From: Prevotellaceae bacterium UBA4359
GTDB lineage: Bacteria > Bacteroidota > Bacteroidia > Bacteroidales > Bacteroidaceae
Assembly (NCBI GenBank): GCA_002393555.1
Contig: DGSP01000041.1
Location: forward strand, 52,374 to 101,471
Length of the DNA: 49,098 bases
Reading direction: 5' to 3'
Part shown: positions 24,090-32,066 of the stretch, piece after piece
How positions within the stretch are numbered: the stretch's first letter is position 1
Layout: each line of letters begins with the position of its first letter
Notes under the pieces: model-generated
Database searches by the model: none
Seen by the model: only the letters and a program-made list of their open reading frames with translations
Told to the model about the DNA's origin: nothing
Made by a program: the position numbers and the translations under genes

Positions 24090-25432
24090 CATTACCCATT
24101 GATTTCCAACGAATGATGACCGAGCACCTCGGCAAGGAAGAATACGAAAGACTTGCCGAGGCACTTGCTTTGCCTGCACCCACCAGCATCCGCATCAATC
24201 CCCAGAAAAACGCCCAACCCTCATCTTTCCACTTTCAACTTTCCCCTGTTCCCTGGTGCCGCGAGGGTTTCTTCCTCGAAGAACGCCCATCGTTCACCTT
24301 CGACCCACTTTTCCATGCCGGATGCTACTATGTGCAGGAAGCCTCATCCATGTTTTTGGCACACGTGCTGAAGGAGTACGTGAATGGTCCTGTCACCGCA
24401 CTCGACCTCTGTGCTGCCCCCGGAGGGAAATCGACGCTGGCTCTGTCGGAACTGCCTGAAGGTTCCGTGCTGATGGCCAACGAAGTGGTGCGCCAGCGGG
24501 CTAACATCTTGGCCGAGAACATCATCAAGTGGGGCAATCCTAACTGCATCGTGACCAACAACTATGCCGAGGACTTCGGGGCATTTAGCGATGTCTTCGA
24601 CCTCATCATCTGCGATGCTCCCTGCTCGGGCGAGGGAATGTTCCGCAAAGACCCTGCCAGCATCGGCGAGTGGAGCCTCAGCAATGTCGATACCTGTTGG
24701 CGACGACAGCGCGACATTGTGCAGGACATCTGGCACACGCTAAAAGAAGGTGGTCTCTTCATCTACAGCACCTGCACCTACAACCCACTCGAAGACGAGG
24801 AAAACGTAGCATGGATAGCCAAGACACTGGGAGCCGAAGTGCTCTCATGCCACCCTCTGCCCGAATGGGGACTGACAGAGAAGAACACCCATTTCTACCC
24901 CCACCGAGTGAAGGGTGAGGGCTTCTTCATCAGTGTGTTGCGAAAGACAGCGAGCCAGGATGGAGTGAAGATGGGCAAGAAACATAAAGCAGACAAAAAG
25001 CCATCGAAAGTGCCTGCCGAACTGAAAGGCTGGCTACGAGACAGTCCGGCCTTCACGCTCTACGAAGACAAAGATTCCTTCTGGGCCTTCCCCACTCCGC
25101 ATCAGAACCTCCTAAAACAGGCCCAGCACACCCTAAAGGTGCTGCATGCCGGCATTGAAATGGCCACCAGCAAAGGAAAAAGCCTGCAACCATGCCATAG
25201 CCTCGCCATGAGCAACCACCTCAACAGCGAAGCCTTCCCGATGGTGGAAGTGGATGAACCACAAGCCATCGCCTACCTTCGCACCGAAGCCCTGCAACTG
25301 CCTGACGACACACCACGCGGCTATGTGCTTATCACCCACCAAGGTCATTCCCTCGGCTTTGCCAAGAACATCGGCAACCGAGCCAACAACCTCTATCCGC
25401 AGGAATGGAGAATCAGAAAAAGTGAAAAGTGA
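24086..25432 (+). CDS. NOL1/NOP2/Sun-family RNA cytosine-C5 methyltransferase (RsmF-like)
   Basis: Cytoplasmic S-adenosylmethionine-dependent rRNA or tRNA m5C methyltransferase, 448 residues. Motifs: YVQEASSMFLAHVL near 85, LDLCAAPGGKST (motif I) near 108, NEVVRQRA near 132, ICDAPCSGEGMFRKDP with the structural Cys near 175, and YSTCTYNPLEDEENVAW with the catalytic Cys near 230. The C-terminal RsmF-like region (about 290-448) ends RIRKSEK. Bases 24218-24252 carry five heptamer repeats within the coding sequence, and the last codons and stop lie in the heptamer repeat E1. It follows folA with a 4-bp overlap, probably one transcript. Confidence 0.88.
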   Translation: MTLPIDFQRMMTEHLGKEEYERLAEALALPAPTSIRINPQKNAQPSSFHFQLSPVPWCREGFFLEERPSFTFDPLFHAGCYYVQEASSMFLAHVLKEYVNGPVTALDLCAAPGGKSTLALSELPEGSVLMANEVVRQRANILAENIIKWGNPNCIVTNNYAEDFGAFSDVFDLIICDAPCSGEGMFRKDPASIGEWSLSNVDTCWRRQRDIVQDIWHTLKEGGLFIYSTCTYNPLEDEENVAWIAKTLGAEVLSCHPLPEWGLTEKNTHFYPHRVKGEGFFISVLRKTASQDGVKMGKKHKADKKPSKVPAELKGWLRDSPAFTLYEDKDSFWAFPTPHQNLLKQAQHTLKVLHAGIEMATSKGKSLQPCHSLAMSNHLNSEAFPMVEVDEPQAIAYLRTEALQLPDDTPRGYVLITHQGHSLGFAKNIGNRANNLYPQEWRIRKSEK

Positions 25433-25530
25433 AGAGTGAAAAGTGAAAAATCCAAGTTTCTTTGCCAATAGAAAACAGCCCGAACGGTTGACTATATAGA
25501 TTTTTCACTTTTCATTCTTCACTTTTCACT
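25421..25530. repeat. Heptamer-armed palindromic element E1
   Basis: Two 32-bp arms (25421-25452 and 25499-25530) are complementary with one mismatch and are built of the 7-bp unit AGTGAAA/AGTGAAG. They enclose a 46-bp core containing ACAGCCCGAACGGT. The twin at 32067-32181 has the same arms with no mismatch. The left arm supplies the end of the upstream gene, including its stop. Confidence 0.9.
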
Positions 25531-25539
25531 TTTTTTCCC

Positions 25540-25547
25540 TAACTTTG
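25540..25547 (+). promoter_or_regulatory. -7 box of the 25579 gene
   Basis: TAACTTTG, placed 10 bp beyond the right arm of E1, 32 bp before the start codon. Confidence 0.5.
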
Positions 25548-25578
25548 CACCTTAAACCAATCAAGCAAAACAGTACCA

Positions 25579-26169
25579 ATGAATTTATACGTCAGATATT
25601 TTGACCACGAATACTTGGCCAAAAGTGTGGACGAGGCTATTGAGTTCCTCCGTTCCATCGAGGAAATCAAACTCGAAAGTAACACCGCAAACCGCATCAA
25701 CACGTTTCTGAACTCCTCAAATCTTTACCCCTTCCGCCTGAAGGTGAGTTACTCCAACTACGTACTTTTCCTCAAGACAGAGGCCGAGACGCTGGAGCAG
25801 TTCAAGGAAGAGGAAACCATGCGCAAGGAGCAGAAGAACGAACGCATGATGTCGATGGCCGAACGCAAGAAGAACATTCTCGATGCCCTCAATGAAGAGA
25901 AAGTGGGCTGGTGGGAAACGAGCCTCATCTTCAAGCGTGTCATCACTCTGCCCGAAACAGGCAAGTGCAAATACATTGACACTCCTTTCCGTGTGCGCCT
26001 CAAAGCCAATAGTGCCATGGATGCTTACAACCGCATTATCGGCCACTTGCAAAGCCGCCGCGAGATAGACCCACGCTCACAGTTTCCATCGGCCAAAAGC
26101 GACAAGTTTGAGTATTCATTCTTGGGCGAGAACAACGACGAGCAGGAAGCGGTGACAGAGGAGGCATAA
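25579..26169 (+). CDS. Conserved hypothetical protein
   Basis: Not recognised. 196 residues, soluble, no signal peptide. The N-terminal part (about 1-75) is alternating strands and helix (MNLYVRYFDHEYLAKSVDEAIEF), then a charged helix with many Glu, Lys, Arg and Met (about 72-110), then a second half containing WWETSLIFKRVITLPETGKCKY and KANSAMDAYNRIIGHL. The C-terminus is acidic. Own promoter at 25540. Convergent with porE across a shared terminator. Confidence 0.65.
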   Translation: MNLYVRYFDHEYLAKSVDEAIEFLRSIEEIKLESNTANRINTFLNSSNLYPFRLKVSYSNYVLFLKTEAETLEQFKEEETMRKEQKNERMMSMAERKKNILDALNEEKVGWWETSLIFKRVITLPETGKCKYIDTPFRVRLKANSAMDAYNRIIGHLQSRREIDPRSQFPSAKSDKFEYSFLGENNDEQEAVTEEA

Positions 26170-26192
26170 GCAACGTATTTCCTTCTAACACA

Positions 26193-26252
26193 ACATCTTC
26201 TCACCACGAACCTTTCAGTTCATCGAACAAAAGGTTCGTGGTGAGAAGATGT
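26193..26252. terminator. Bidirectional terminator between the 25579 gene and porE
   Basis: Perfect 23-bp arms (26193-26215 and 26230-26252), 14-base loop, between convergent genes. No strong T-run, but stem length and position support termination in both directions. Confidence 0.7.
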
Positions 26253-26292
26253 CGTTGTGAGAAATCTGTGGTACAACAAAAAGCCTGTTGTT

Positions 26293-28395
26293 TCAGAAGA
26301 TGAAGTTTTCCTCTTCGGCGGCTTCCTCCTTGCGTTTGGCCGCCGCCTTCTTCTCCTCTTCCTCGGGCTTATACTCGTTGAGCGTGGTGCCATAGGTGGT
26401 GCGGAGCACACGGAACTCGGTGCGACGGTTCAGCGCGTTGAGCACTTCTTGTGCATCCTCATCCTTGAAAGCGAGAATGTAGTCTTCGGTCAGCGTGTCG
26501 GCCTCATGCACCTCCACCTTGGGGTCGCCCGCCAGAAGGGTCTCGGCCAGTTTCTTCGTGATGACCTTCGGTCGCGACTCGCCATAACCCACAGCGGTGA
26601 GTCGGTCTTTCGCCACATTGTGCTGAATGAGATAGCGCACCACAGACTCGGCACGTCGCTGAGAAAGTCGCTGATTGTAAGCATCATTGCCTCGGTAGTC
26701 GCAGTGGGCAGAGAGTTCGATGGTGATGTTAGGATTCTCGTTCATCATCTCCACCAGTTTGTCCAGCGCCTCGGTCGATTCGGGCGTGAGGTCGGCACGG
26801 TCAAACTCATAGAAGATATTGTCAATCAGCACCGGCACGTTGATGGGCGGCAGGGGGAACTGCAACGTGTATTCATGGCTCTCTTCTGCATCTTCCACCC
26901 TGATTTCGTTTTTCACATTCAGATAGCCCTTGCAAGTGCCAAGCAACACATAATCCACTCCAGGCTTGAGCACCTGAGTGAAAGAGCCATCGCCCTTCAC
27001 CGAGAGTTTCAGGTTGGTGCCGTCGTTGCCCACCATATAGACCAGTGCCTCGGGCAGTTCGTAGCCATCTTTCTCATACACCCATCCCGTCACCGTCTGC
27101 AAAATCTCGGGACATTCGAACGAGAAGATGTGCTCCCACCCCTTACCGTCGCCTCGCGACGAGGAGAAGTAGCCCCGGTTATGCACCCCTTCGAATGTCA
27201 TGCCATAGTCGTCGGCAGAAGAGTTGAGCGGGTATTGCTGATTCTCCACGATGGTGCCCCGAATGGAGTCTTCGTGTGCGATGAAGATGTCCAGCCCTCC
27301 CATGCCAGGATGACCGTCAGAAGAGAAATAGAGGTCACCATTCGGACGGAACGAGGGGAACATCTCGTCGCCCGCCGTGTTGATGGGTCGTCCGAGGTTC
27401 TCCATGCCGCCAAAGCCGCTGCTGAGGATGCGTGTGCGCCAAATGTCCAAGCCGCCCTCGCCCCCTTGCGCATCGCTGACAAAGTAGAGCCACTGGCCGT
27501 CAGGACTGACTGCAGGATGGGCAAAAGCCGAAAGCGTGTCGCGAGAAATCATGCACTTGGTCGGCTTTCCCCACGAGGCATCGCTCCGTTGCGACTGCCA
27601 AATTTCGGCATAGCGCGGATAGTCGGGGTCGCTGCTGCATCGTGTGAAATACATCGTCTTGCCGTCAGGACTGAGGCACGAAGCACCTTCGTCATACTCT
27701 GTGTTCACCTCACTCTCAATCTGTTCTACTGGCTGCCATTTGCCTTGTTCATTCTTTCGGGAGAAAAAGAGGTCGCCAAACAGCAGACCCGTCACACCTG
27801 AAATCTCTTCGCCTGTAGCCTCCTTCCGAGTGGATGACAACACCAACTGGTCGGCATCATCGCCAACGAGCATCGGGCAGTAGTCCGACCGACGAGAGTT
27901 GAACACAGCCTCTTTCTTCACCTTGTATTGATTGGGCTTCGCTTTCCATTGTGGCCCTAACTCACAGGAAAGCAAGCCGCTATGTGCCAATTCGCTGCCC
28001 GGCACAAACTCCAGATACTTCTGAAAGTTCTGCCCTGCCGGCTTATACTGCCCCGCCTTCAACTGCTGGCGCGCCAAGTGCAGATAAGCCGTTGAGTCCT
28101 CCACCTGATAGCGGATGGCATTCGTATAGGCCGCCATCGCCTTCTGTGTATAGCCGATGCGCCGATAGCACTCACCCATCATGAACGCCCTCACCGCCCG
28201 CTTCGCCTTCTCCCTCGGCTTGCAGCGCGAGTACGACTTCTTATAGTTGATGCTTGCGGCATAGTACTCCCCAATGGCATAACTCTGCTCCGCCTTCTTG
28301 AAGGCCACCCCTTCGTTGGAGCAAGCACACACCATCAGCCCTGTTATCGATAGAAACGCTATATATATGAATATGTGGAAGTTCTTCCGTTGCAT
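26293..28395 (-). CDS. porE: Type IX secretion component PorE (TPR, PD40 propeller, OmpA-like lipoprotein)
   Basis: Outer-membrane lipoprotein of 700 residues from the ATG at 28395, which gives a signal peptide with lipobox ending VCAC (upstream in-frame ATG at 28443 adds 16 residues without benefit). Domains: TPR about 30-150; WD40/PD40 beta-propeller about 170-430 (LSPDGKTMYF, SPDGQWLYF, FRPNGDLYF repeats); carboxypeptidase-regulatory-like domain about 435-520; OmpA-like peptidoglycan-binding domain about 530-640 (NITIELSAHCD, SQRRAESV); Lys/Glu-rich tail. This is the PG1058/PorE architecture, linking the T9SS core to peptidoglycan. It stands apart from other por genes but consistent with PorQ and a T9SS-tailed protein here. 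Confidence 0.85.
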   Translation of the reverse strand: MQRKNFHIFIYIAFLSITGLMVCACSNEGVAFKKAEQSYAIGEYYAASINYKKSYSRCKPREKAKRAVRAFMMGECYRRIGYTQKAMAAYTNAIRYQVEDSTAYLHLARQQLKAGQYKPAGQNFQKYLEFVPGSELAHSGLLSCELGPQWKAKPNQYKVKKEAVFNSRRSDYCPMLVGDDADQLVLSSTRKEATGEEISGVTGLLFGDLFFSRKNEQGKWQPVEQIESEVNTEYDEGASCLSPDGKTMYFTRCSSDPDYPRYAEIWQSQRSDASWGKPTKCMISRDTLSAFAHPAVSPDGQWLYFVSDAQGGEGGLDIWRTRILSSGFGGMENLGRPINTAGDEMFPSFRPNGDLYFSSDGHPGMGGLDIFIAHEDSIRGTIVENQQYPLNSSADDYGMTFEGVHNRGYFSSSRGDGKGWEHIFSFECPEILQTVTGWVYEKDGYELPEALVYMVGNDGTNLKLSVKGDGSFTQVLKPGVDYVLLGTCKGYLNVKNEIRVEDAEESHEYTLQFPLPPINVPVLIDNIFYEFDRADLTPESTEALDKLVEMMNENPNITIELSAHCDYRGNDAYNQRLSQRRAESVVRYLIQHNVAKDRLTAVGYGESRPKVITKKLAETLLAGDPKVEVHEADTLTEDYILAFKDEDAQEVLNALNRRTEFRVLRTTYGTTLNEYKPEEEEKKAAAKRKEEAAEEENFIF

Positions 28396-28482
28396 ACTAT
28401 ATAAAACGAAAAAAAGGCTCCGATATTGCAACCCAAGAAGCATTTCATCCCGTTTTTATTTCTTCAGGAACAAAAAAAAGAA

Positions 28483-28490
28483 TATCTTTG
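28483..28490 (+). promoter_or_regulatory. -7 box of the DUF3791-DUF3990 operon
   Basis: TATCTTTG, identical to the folA and DUF1573-gene -7 boxes, 20 bp before the first start codon. Confidence 0.65.
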
Positions 28491-28510
28491 CACCAGAAAA
28501 AGTTTCAATC

Positions 28511-28735
28511 ATGAATTACGACATCAAAGACAAAATGGAATGGCTCATCGTCTTTATCCATGAGTTTGGAAAGAGACACCAACTCACAATGAAGCAAGCC
28601 TTCAACTATCTCAGCCGTTTTAAAGGGATTGAATTTCTAGACCGGCACTACGACTATGTCCATACACAGTCGTTTGCGTCGATGGTTGCCGACATGACTG
28701 AATACTGCAAGAGAAAAGGAGGGGCACTTGTATGA
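28511..28735 (+). CDS. DUF3791-like small protein
   Basis: 74 residues, soluble, mostly helical. Sequence pattern (FIHEFGKRHQLTMKQAFNYL, then FLDRHYDYVHTQ) matches DUF3791, a family commonly found next to DUF3990 genes. The ATG at 28511 follows the -7 box at 28483 by 20 bp; a longer in-frame reading from 28298 runs through the promoter and upstream gap. Overlaps the next gene by 4 bp (ATGA). Likely partner, regulator or antitoxin of the DUF3990 protein; unproven. Confidence 0.8.
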   Translation: MNYDIKDKMEWLIVFIHEFGKRHQLTMKQAFNYLSRFKGIEFLDRHYDYVHTQSFASMVADMTEYCKRKGGALV

Positions 28736-29205
28736 AACTGTATCATGGAACAAATGTGAAGTTTGACAAGATAGACCTAATGAAATCAAAACCTAACAAG
28801 GATTTTGGACGCGGTTTCTATCTTTCTGATAATTATGAACAAGCAATGGAGATGGCAAAGACGAAAGTGGAACAGTTAGAAACGGGTACCCCCATGGTAC
28901 TTACATACGAATTTCCCGACGAAGCCTTCCAAATGCTCAAAGTTATACGATATGAAGAGTATTCTGAAGAATGGGCAAAATTCATTATGCTCAATCGAAA
29001 CAATTCTAGTTCTCTGCAAGCCCATGACTATGACATTGTGATAGGCCCCATTGCTAATGACAAAGTTGGTCTTCAATTGTGGAAATATGAAAACCACGCT
29101 ATAGACCTACCCACACTTGTTCGCAACCTTCACTACATGAAGGGAATAACCATCCAATATTTCTTTGGTACAGAACGTGCCCTCCAACAATTGAAACGGC
29201 TATGA
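28732..29205 (+). CDS. DUF3990 protein, putative ADP-ribosyltransferase
   Basis: 157 residues, no signal peptide. YHGTNVKFDKI at residues 3-13 and DFGRGFYLSDNYEQAMEMA near 24-42 fit the first and second strand motifs of the ADP-ribosyltransferase fold (H-G-T, then G-x-x-x-Y); DYDIVIGPIANDKVG near 101 is the typical DUF3990 C-terminal motif. Catalysis of ADP-ribose transfer is inference from the fold family; target unknown. Middle gene of a three-gene operon with 4-bp overlaps on both sides. Confidence 0.8.
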   Translation: MKLYHGTNVKFDKIDLMKSKPNKDFGRGFYLSDNYEQAMEMAKTKVEQLETGTPMVLTYEFPDEAFQMLKVIRYEEYSEEWAKFIMLNRNNSSSLQAHDYDIVIGPIANDKVGLQLWKYENHAIDLPTLVRNLHYMKGITIQYFFGTERALQQLKRL

Positions 29206-29423
29206 GTGAAAGAAACCAAATGATAGCAGACATGGTGAAAAATCTCGCCCTGCTACTAATAGAACAAAATCCAGACTTATCGATGGAACAGGCCCTCTCC
29301 ATCGTGTTCAATTCCGACACTTACCAGAAAGTGCTCAATGAACGCACTACTTTCTACTACCAAAGTCCCGGCTACGTGTTCTCTTTTCTTGATGCGGAAC
29401 TGAAGAATGGAAAGATGGGATAG
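29202..29423 (+). CDS. Small protein of the DUF3990 operon
   Basis: 73 residues, no signal. Helical N-terminus (MIADMVKNLALLLIEQNPDLSMEQAL) then VFNSDTYQKVL and TFYYQSPGYVFSFLDAEL. Small proteins with the pattern NS-TY-...-YYQSP-YV are often found with DUF3791/DUF3990 genes; no function known. It starts in the ATGA overlap with the DUF3990 gene and ends 60 bp before a strong hairpin terminator. Confidence 0.7.
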   Translation: MSERNQMIADMVKNLALLLIEQNPDLSMEQALSIVFNSDTYQKVLNERTTFYYQSPGYVFSFLDAELKNGKMG

Positions 29424-29482
29424 ACTTGGGGCGAAGTTCCCAAGAACTAACTAAAAGAGAGGCATCACGAGTATTTGGGAAG

Positions 29483-29537
29483 ATAATAAAAGCAGCGTCG
29501 GATGTGTTGATGGCACATCCGACGCTGCTTTTATTAT
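29483..29537. terminator. Long hairpin terminator after the DUF3990 operon
   Basis: Perfect 24-bp arms (29483-29506, 29514-29537) with 7-base loop. Ends in T-rich sequence on both strands (TTTTATTA), so it probably stops transcription from both sides. Confidence 0.85.
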
Positions 29538-29561
29538 GGAGAAAGATACAAAATTCTTATG

Positions 29562-29786
29562 CTAACGATTTCTAAGAAAGGTAAAAAAACATCTTCTCGG
29601 TCCTGTCATAAATTCATACCCCTTGAATGTCAGCAAGTCTTGCAACACCTTCCATGCCAACTCAAAAGTATATTCAAACCGTTGCACAAGCCCCTCTTGC
29701 TCCAATTCGGACGAGTCCTCCAGAAACCTATCAGCCTCTGTCACCTCAAGTAGTCTCCGACATGCCCCACGTCGGTTTAGAGGCAC
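29562..29786 (-). pseudogene. Remnant of a HI0074/HepT-like nucleotidyltransferase-partner protein
   Basis: A 74-residue reading, of which about 50 residues (ADRFLEDSSELEQEGLVQRFE, split by the fold, then YTFELAWKVLQDLLTFKG) match the central helices of nucleotidyltransferase substrate-binding proteins of the HI0074/HepT class, partners of minimal nucleotidyltransferases in toxin-antitoxin modules. Typical length is 130-140; the N- and C-terminal helices are missing and no nucleotidyltransferase gene is adjacent. It abuts the topB stop. Likely debris of an accessory module. Confidence 0.5.
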
Positions 29787-32042
29787 TTATGCTTGTTCAA
29801 ACGGCAAGCGGTAGGTGCAGCCTTCTTTCCAGCGGGAGCAGCCGTAGGCGGTTTTGCCTTTGATGATGTGGCCTTCGTGGCAGAGGGGGCATGGCATGCC
29901 GATGATTTCATCGGGGTTGTGCTCGGCTTTGACCTGCTCGGTAGTTTTCTTGGAAGTCTTTTTGGATGCAGACTTTTTCTTGGGTTGAAAACCTGCGGGA
30001 GCATTGGAAGATGTGGAGGAAGGAGTATTGGAAGATGCAGAGGAGGGTGCATTGGAAGGTGCGGAGGGGGCAACTTTCTTGGTCTTCTTTTTCAGGTCTT
30101 CCTCTGTCGTCACAGCCACTTGTCGGTTGGAGTGGTCGTTGCGGACGGTGTTGATGATGTCGGTGACCATCTGTTTGAGTTCGGCGATGAAGGTTTGGGC
30201 ATCGTATTGGTGGCGTTCAATCTCGCGGAGTTTCTTCTCCCAACGGCCAGTGAGTTCGGCACTCTTGAGGAGTTCCTCGTGGATGATGCCGATGAGTTCC
30301 ACGCCTGTGGGGGTGGCGATGAGGTTCTTGCGCTCCTTGCGGATGTAGCGGCGCTTGAAGAGGGTTTCGATGATGGCAGCACGAGTGGAAGGACGACCGA
30401 TGCCGTTCTCCTTCATGGCATCGCGCAGTTCTTCGTCATCGACAAACTTGCCAGCCGTTTCCATCGCACGGAGCAGGGTGGCTTCGGTGTAGGGCTTGGG
30501 CGGCTGTGTCCATTTCTCGGAAAGAGAGGGGAAGTGAGGACCAGACTCAAGCCCCCACCCAGCCTCCCCCAAGGGGGAGGAGTTGCCATCCGGCGTGTTT
30601 TCGTCGGAAGAGTCTGTTATGTTTTTGTAGATGACCTTCCAACCCTCGTCAAGAATCACCCGTCCGCTGGCACGGAACAACACCCCGAATGGCTTTCCCT
30701 CCCCCTTGGGGGAGTCGGAGGGGGCTTGAATTACCTCCCCATATATCGTCGTGGTCTCGAACTTGCAGTCGGGATAGAAGACGGCGATGAAGGCGCGGGT
30801 GACAAGGTCATAGACACGGCGTTCCATGTCGGTGAGGCTGATGGCTGGCACACCTGTGGGGATGATGGCATGGTGGTCAGTCACTTTGGAAGAGTCAAAG
30901 ACTTTCTTCGACTTGGGGAGAGGCTTTCCTTCAAGCGGTTGGGTGAACTGCTCATAGCCTTTCAGACCTCGGAGTGTCTGAGGGCATTTGGCATAGATGT
31001 CGTCGCTGAGGAAGGTGGTATCGACACGCGGATAGGTGGTGAACTTCTTCTCGTAGAGGCTCTGGATGAGTTGCAGCGTCTGCTCGGCCGAGTAGCCAAA
31101 CTTGCGGTTGCAATCCACCTGCAAGGAGGTGAGGTCGTAGAGCCTGGGAGGAGCCTCGGTGCCTTTCTTCTTCTGAACATCTGTCACCGTGAAAGGCTGG
31201 TCTTTGATGGCCTCAAGCACCGCCCTACCCTCTTCTTCTGTCTGATACTCTATCTGTCTGTAGATGGGGCCTTTCCCCTTCATGGTCTTGCCCTGCTCGG
31301 CAGCCGCTTTCACCTCGGCTGCATCCTCTGCTTCGGCCTCTTCATCATGGGCGATGGCCGTGAACTTGGTGTCGCGATAGAGGGTGGAGAGCACCCAACT
31401 CTGCTTGGGCACGAAACTCTCTATCTCCTGTTGGCGGCGCACGATGAGTGCCAGCGTGGGGGTCTGCACACGTCCGATGGAGAGCACCTGTTTCTGCTGT
31501 CCATACTTGAGGGTGTAGAGTCGCGTGGCGTTCATGCCGAGTGTCCAGTCGCCGATGGCGCGGCAAAGTCCAGCCTCATAGAGTGACTGGTATTCCGATT
31601 GGTCTTTCAGGCTGTTGAATCCCTCGCGGATGGCCTCTTCAGTCAGCGAAGAAATCCACAACCGCTTGACAGGACATTTCGCCCCGGCCTTCTGCATCAC
31701 CCACCGCTGAATCAATTCACCTTCCTGGCCGGCATCGCCGCAGTTGATGATGCCATCTGCTGCTTGCATGAGTTTTTCGATGGTGGCAAACTGCCGCTTC
31801 ACTCCCTCGTCGTCCTTCAGACGGATGCCGTAACGCTGTGGAATCATGGGCAAGTCCCAGAGGTCCCAACGCTTCCAACGGGGATAGTACTCATCAGGCT
31901 CTTTCAGTTCGCACAAATGGCCAAACGTCCAAGTGACCTGATAGCCGTTACCCTCTATGTAACCTTGCTTCATATCTCTGGCTCCCAACACGTTGGCTAT
32001 GTCGCGCGCCACACTCGGTTTCTCCGCAATACAAACAATCAT
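29787..32042 (-). CDS. topB: DNA topoisomerase III
   Basis: Type IA topoisomerase of 751 residues starting MIVCIAEKPSVARDIANVLG at 32042 (a longer reading to 32159 runs through repeat E2 and is not credible). Toprim domain 1-150 (GHLCELKEPDEYYPRW), then the core with catalytic Tyr in FTTYPRVDTTFLSDD near residue 330, GRPSTRAAIIETLF near 555, and C-terminal zinc-ribbon-like CPLCHEGH with CSRWKEGC near 720-745. Before it is a low-complexity hinge (about 657-682) of three 8-residue Ser/Pro/Ala/Asn repeats encoded by 24-bp tandem units at 29998-30069. Two in-frame palindromic repeats are inserted near 438-448 and 488-499. It decatenates DNA, with RecQ-type partners in general. Confidence 0.93.
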   Translation of the reverse strand: MIVCIAEKPSVARDIANVLGARDMKQGYIEGNGYQVTWTFGHLCELKEPDEYYPRWKRWDLWDLPMIPQRYGIRLKDDEGVKRQFATIEKLMQAADGIINCGDAGQEGELIQRWVMQKAGAKCPVKRLWISSLTEEAIREGFNSLKDQSEYQSLYEAGLCRAIGDWTLGMNATRLYTLKYGQQKQVLSIGRVQTPTLALIVRRQQEIESFVPKQSWVLSTLYRDTKFTAIAHDEEAEAEDAAEVKAAAEQGKTMKGKGPIYRQIEYQTEEEGRAVLEAIKDQPFTVTDVQKKKGTEAPPRLYDLTSLQVDCNRKFGYSAEQTLQLIQSLYEKKFTTYPRVDTTFLSDDIYAKCPQTLRGLKGYEQFTQPLEGKPLPKSKKVFDSSKVTDHHAIIPTGVPAISLTDMERRVYDLVTRAFIAVFYPDCKFETTTIYGEVIQAPSDSPKGEGKPFGVLFRASGRVILDEGWKVIYKNITDSSDENTPDGNSSPLGEAGWGLESGPHFPSLSEKWTQPPKPYTEATLLRAMETAGKFVDDEELRDAMKENGIGRPSTRAAIIETLFKRRYIRKERKNLIATPTGVELIGIIHEELLKSAELTGRWEKKLREIERHQYDAQTFIAELKQMVTDIINTVRNDHSNRQVAVTTEEDLKKKTKKVAPSAPSNAPSSASSNTPSSTSSNAPAGFQPKKKSASKKTSKKTTEQVKAEHNPDEIIGMPCPLCHEGHIIKGKTAYGCSRWKEGCTYRLPFEQA
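29998..30069 (-). repeat. 24-bp tandem repeats in the topB hinge
   Basis: Three units at 29998, 30022 and 30046 on the plus strand, encoding an 8-residue Ser/Pro/Asn/Ala repeat. In phase with codons. Confidence 0.85.
30547..30580. repeat. In-frame palindromic repeat 1 inside topB
   Basis: TCAAGCCCCCACCCAGCCTC on the plus strand followed by CCCCAAGGGGGAGG. An inverted copy is at 30698-30729. Translates in topB to SSPLGEAGWGLES. Confidence 0.8.
30698..30729. repeat. In-frame palindromic repeat 2 inside topB
   Basis: Inverted partner of 30547-30580, sharing TCAAGCCCCC and CTCCCCCAAGGGGGAGG when read on the minus strand. Translates in topB to QAPSDSPKGEGK. Confidence 0.8.
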
Positions 32043-32066
32043 CGCTTTTTCTGATTTGAAATCAGA

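Noticed and set aside
26257..27801. 514-codon reading frame opposite porE
   Set aside because: Shadow of the PorE gene, low-complexity composition, no motif or promoter.
29793..31586. 597-codon reading frame opposite topB
   Set aside because: Antisense of a clear topoisomerase III with all motifs; the opposite-strand product has no recognisable domain and reflects codon bias.
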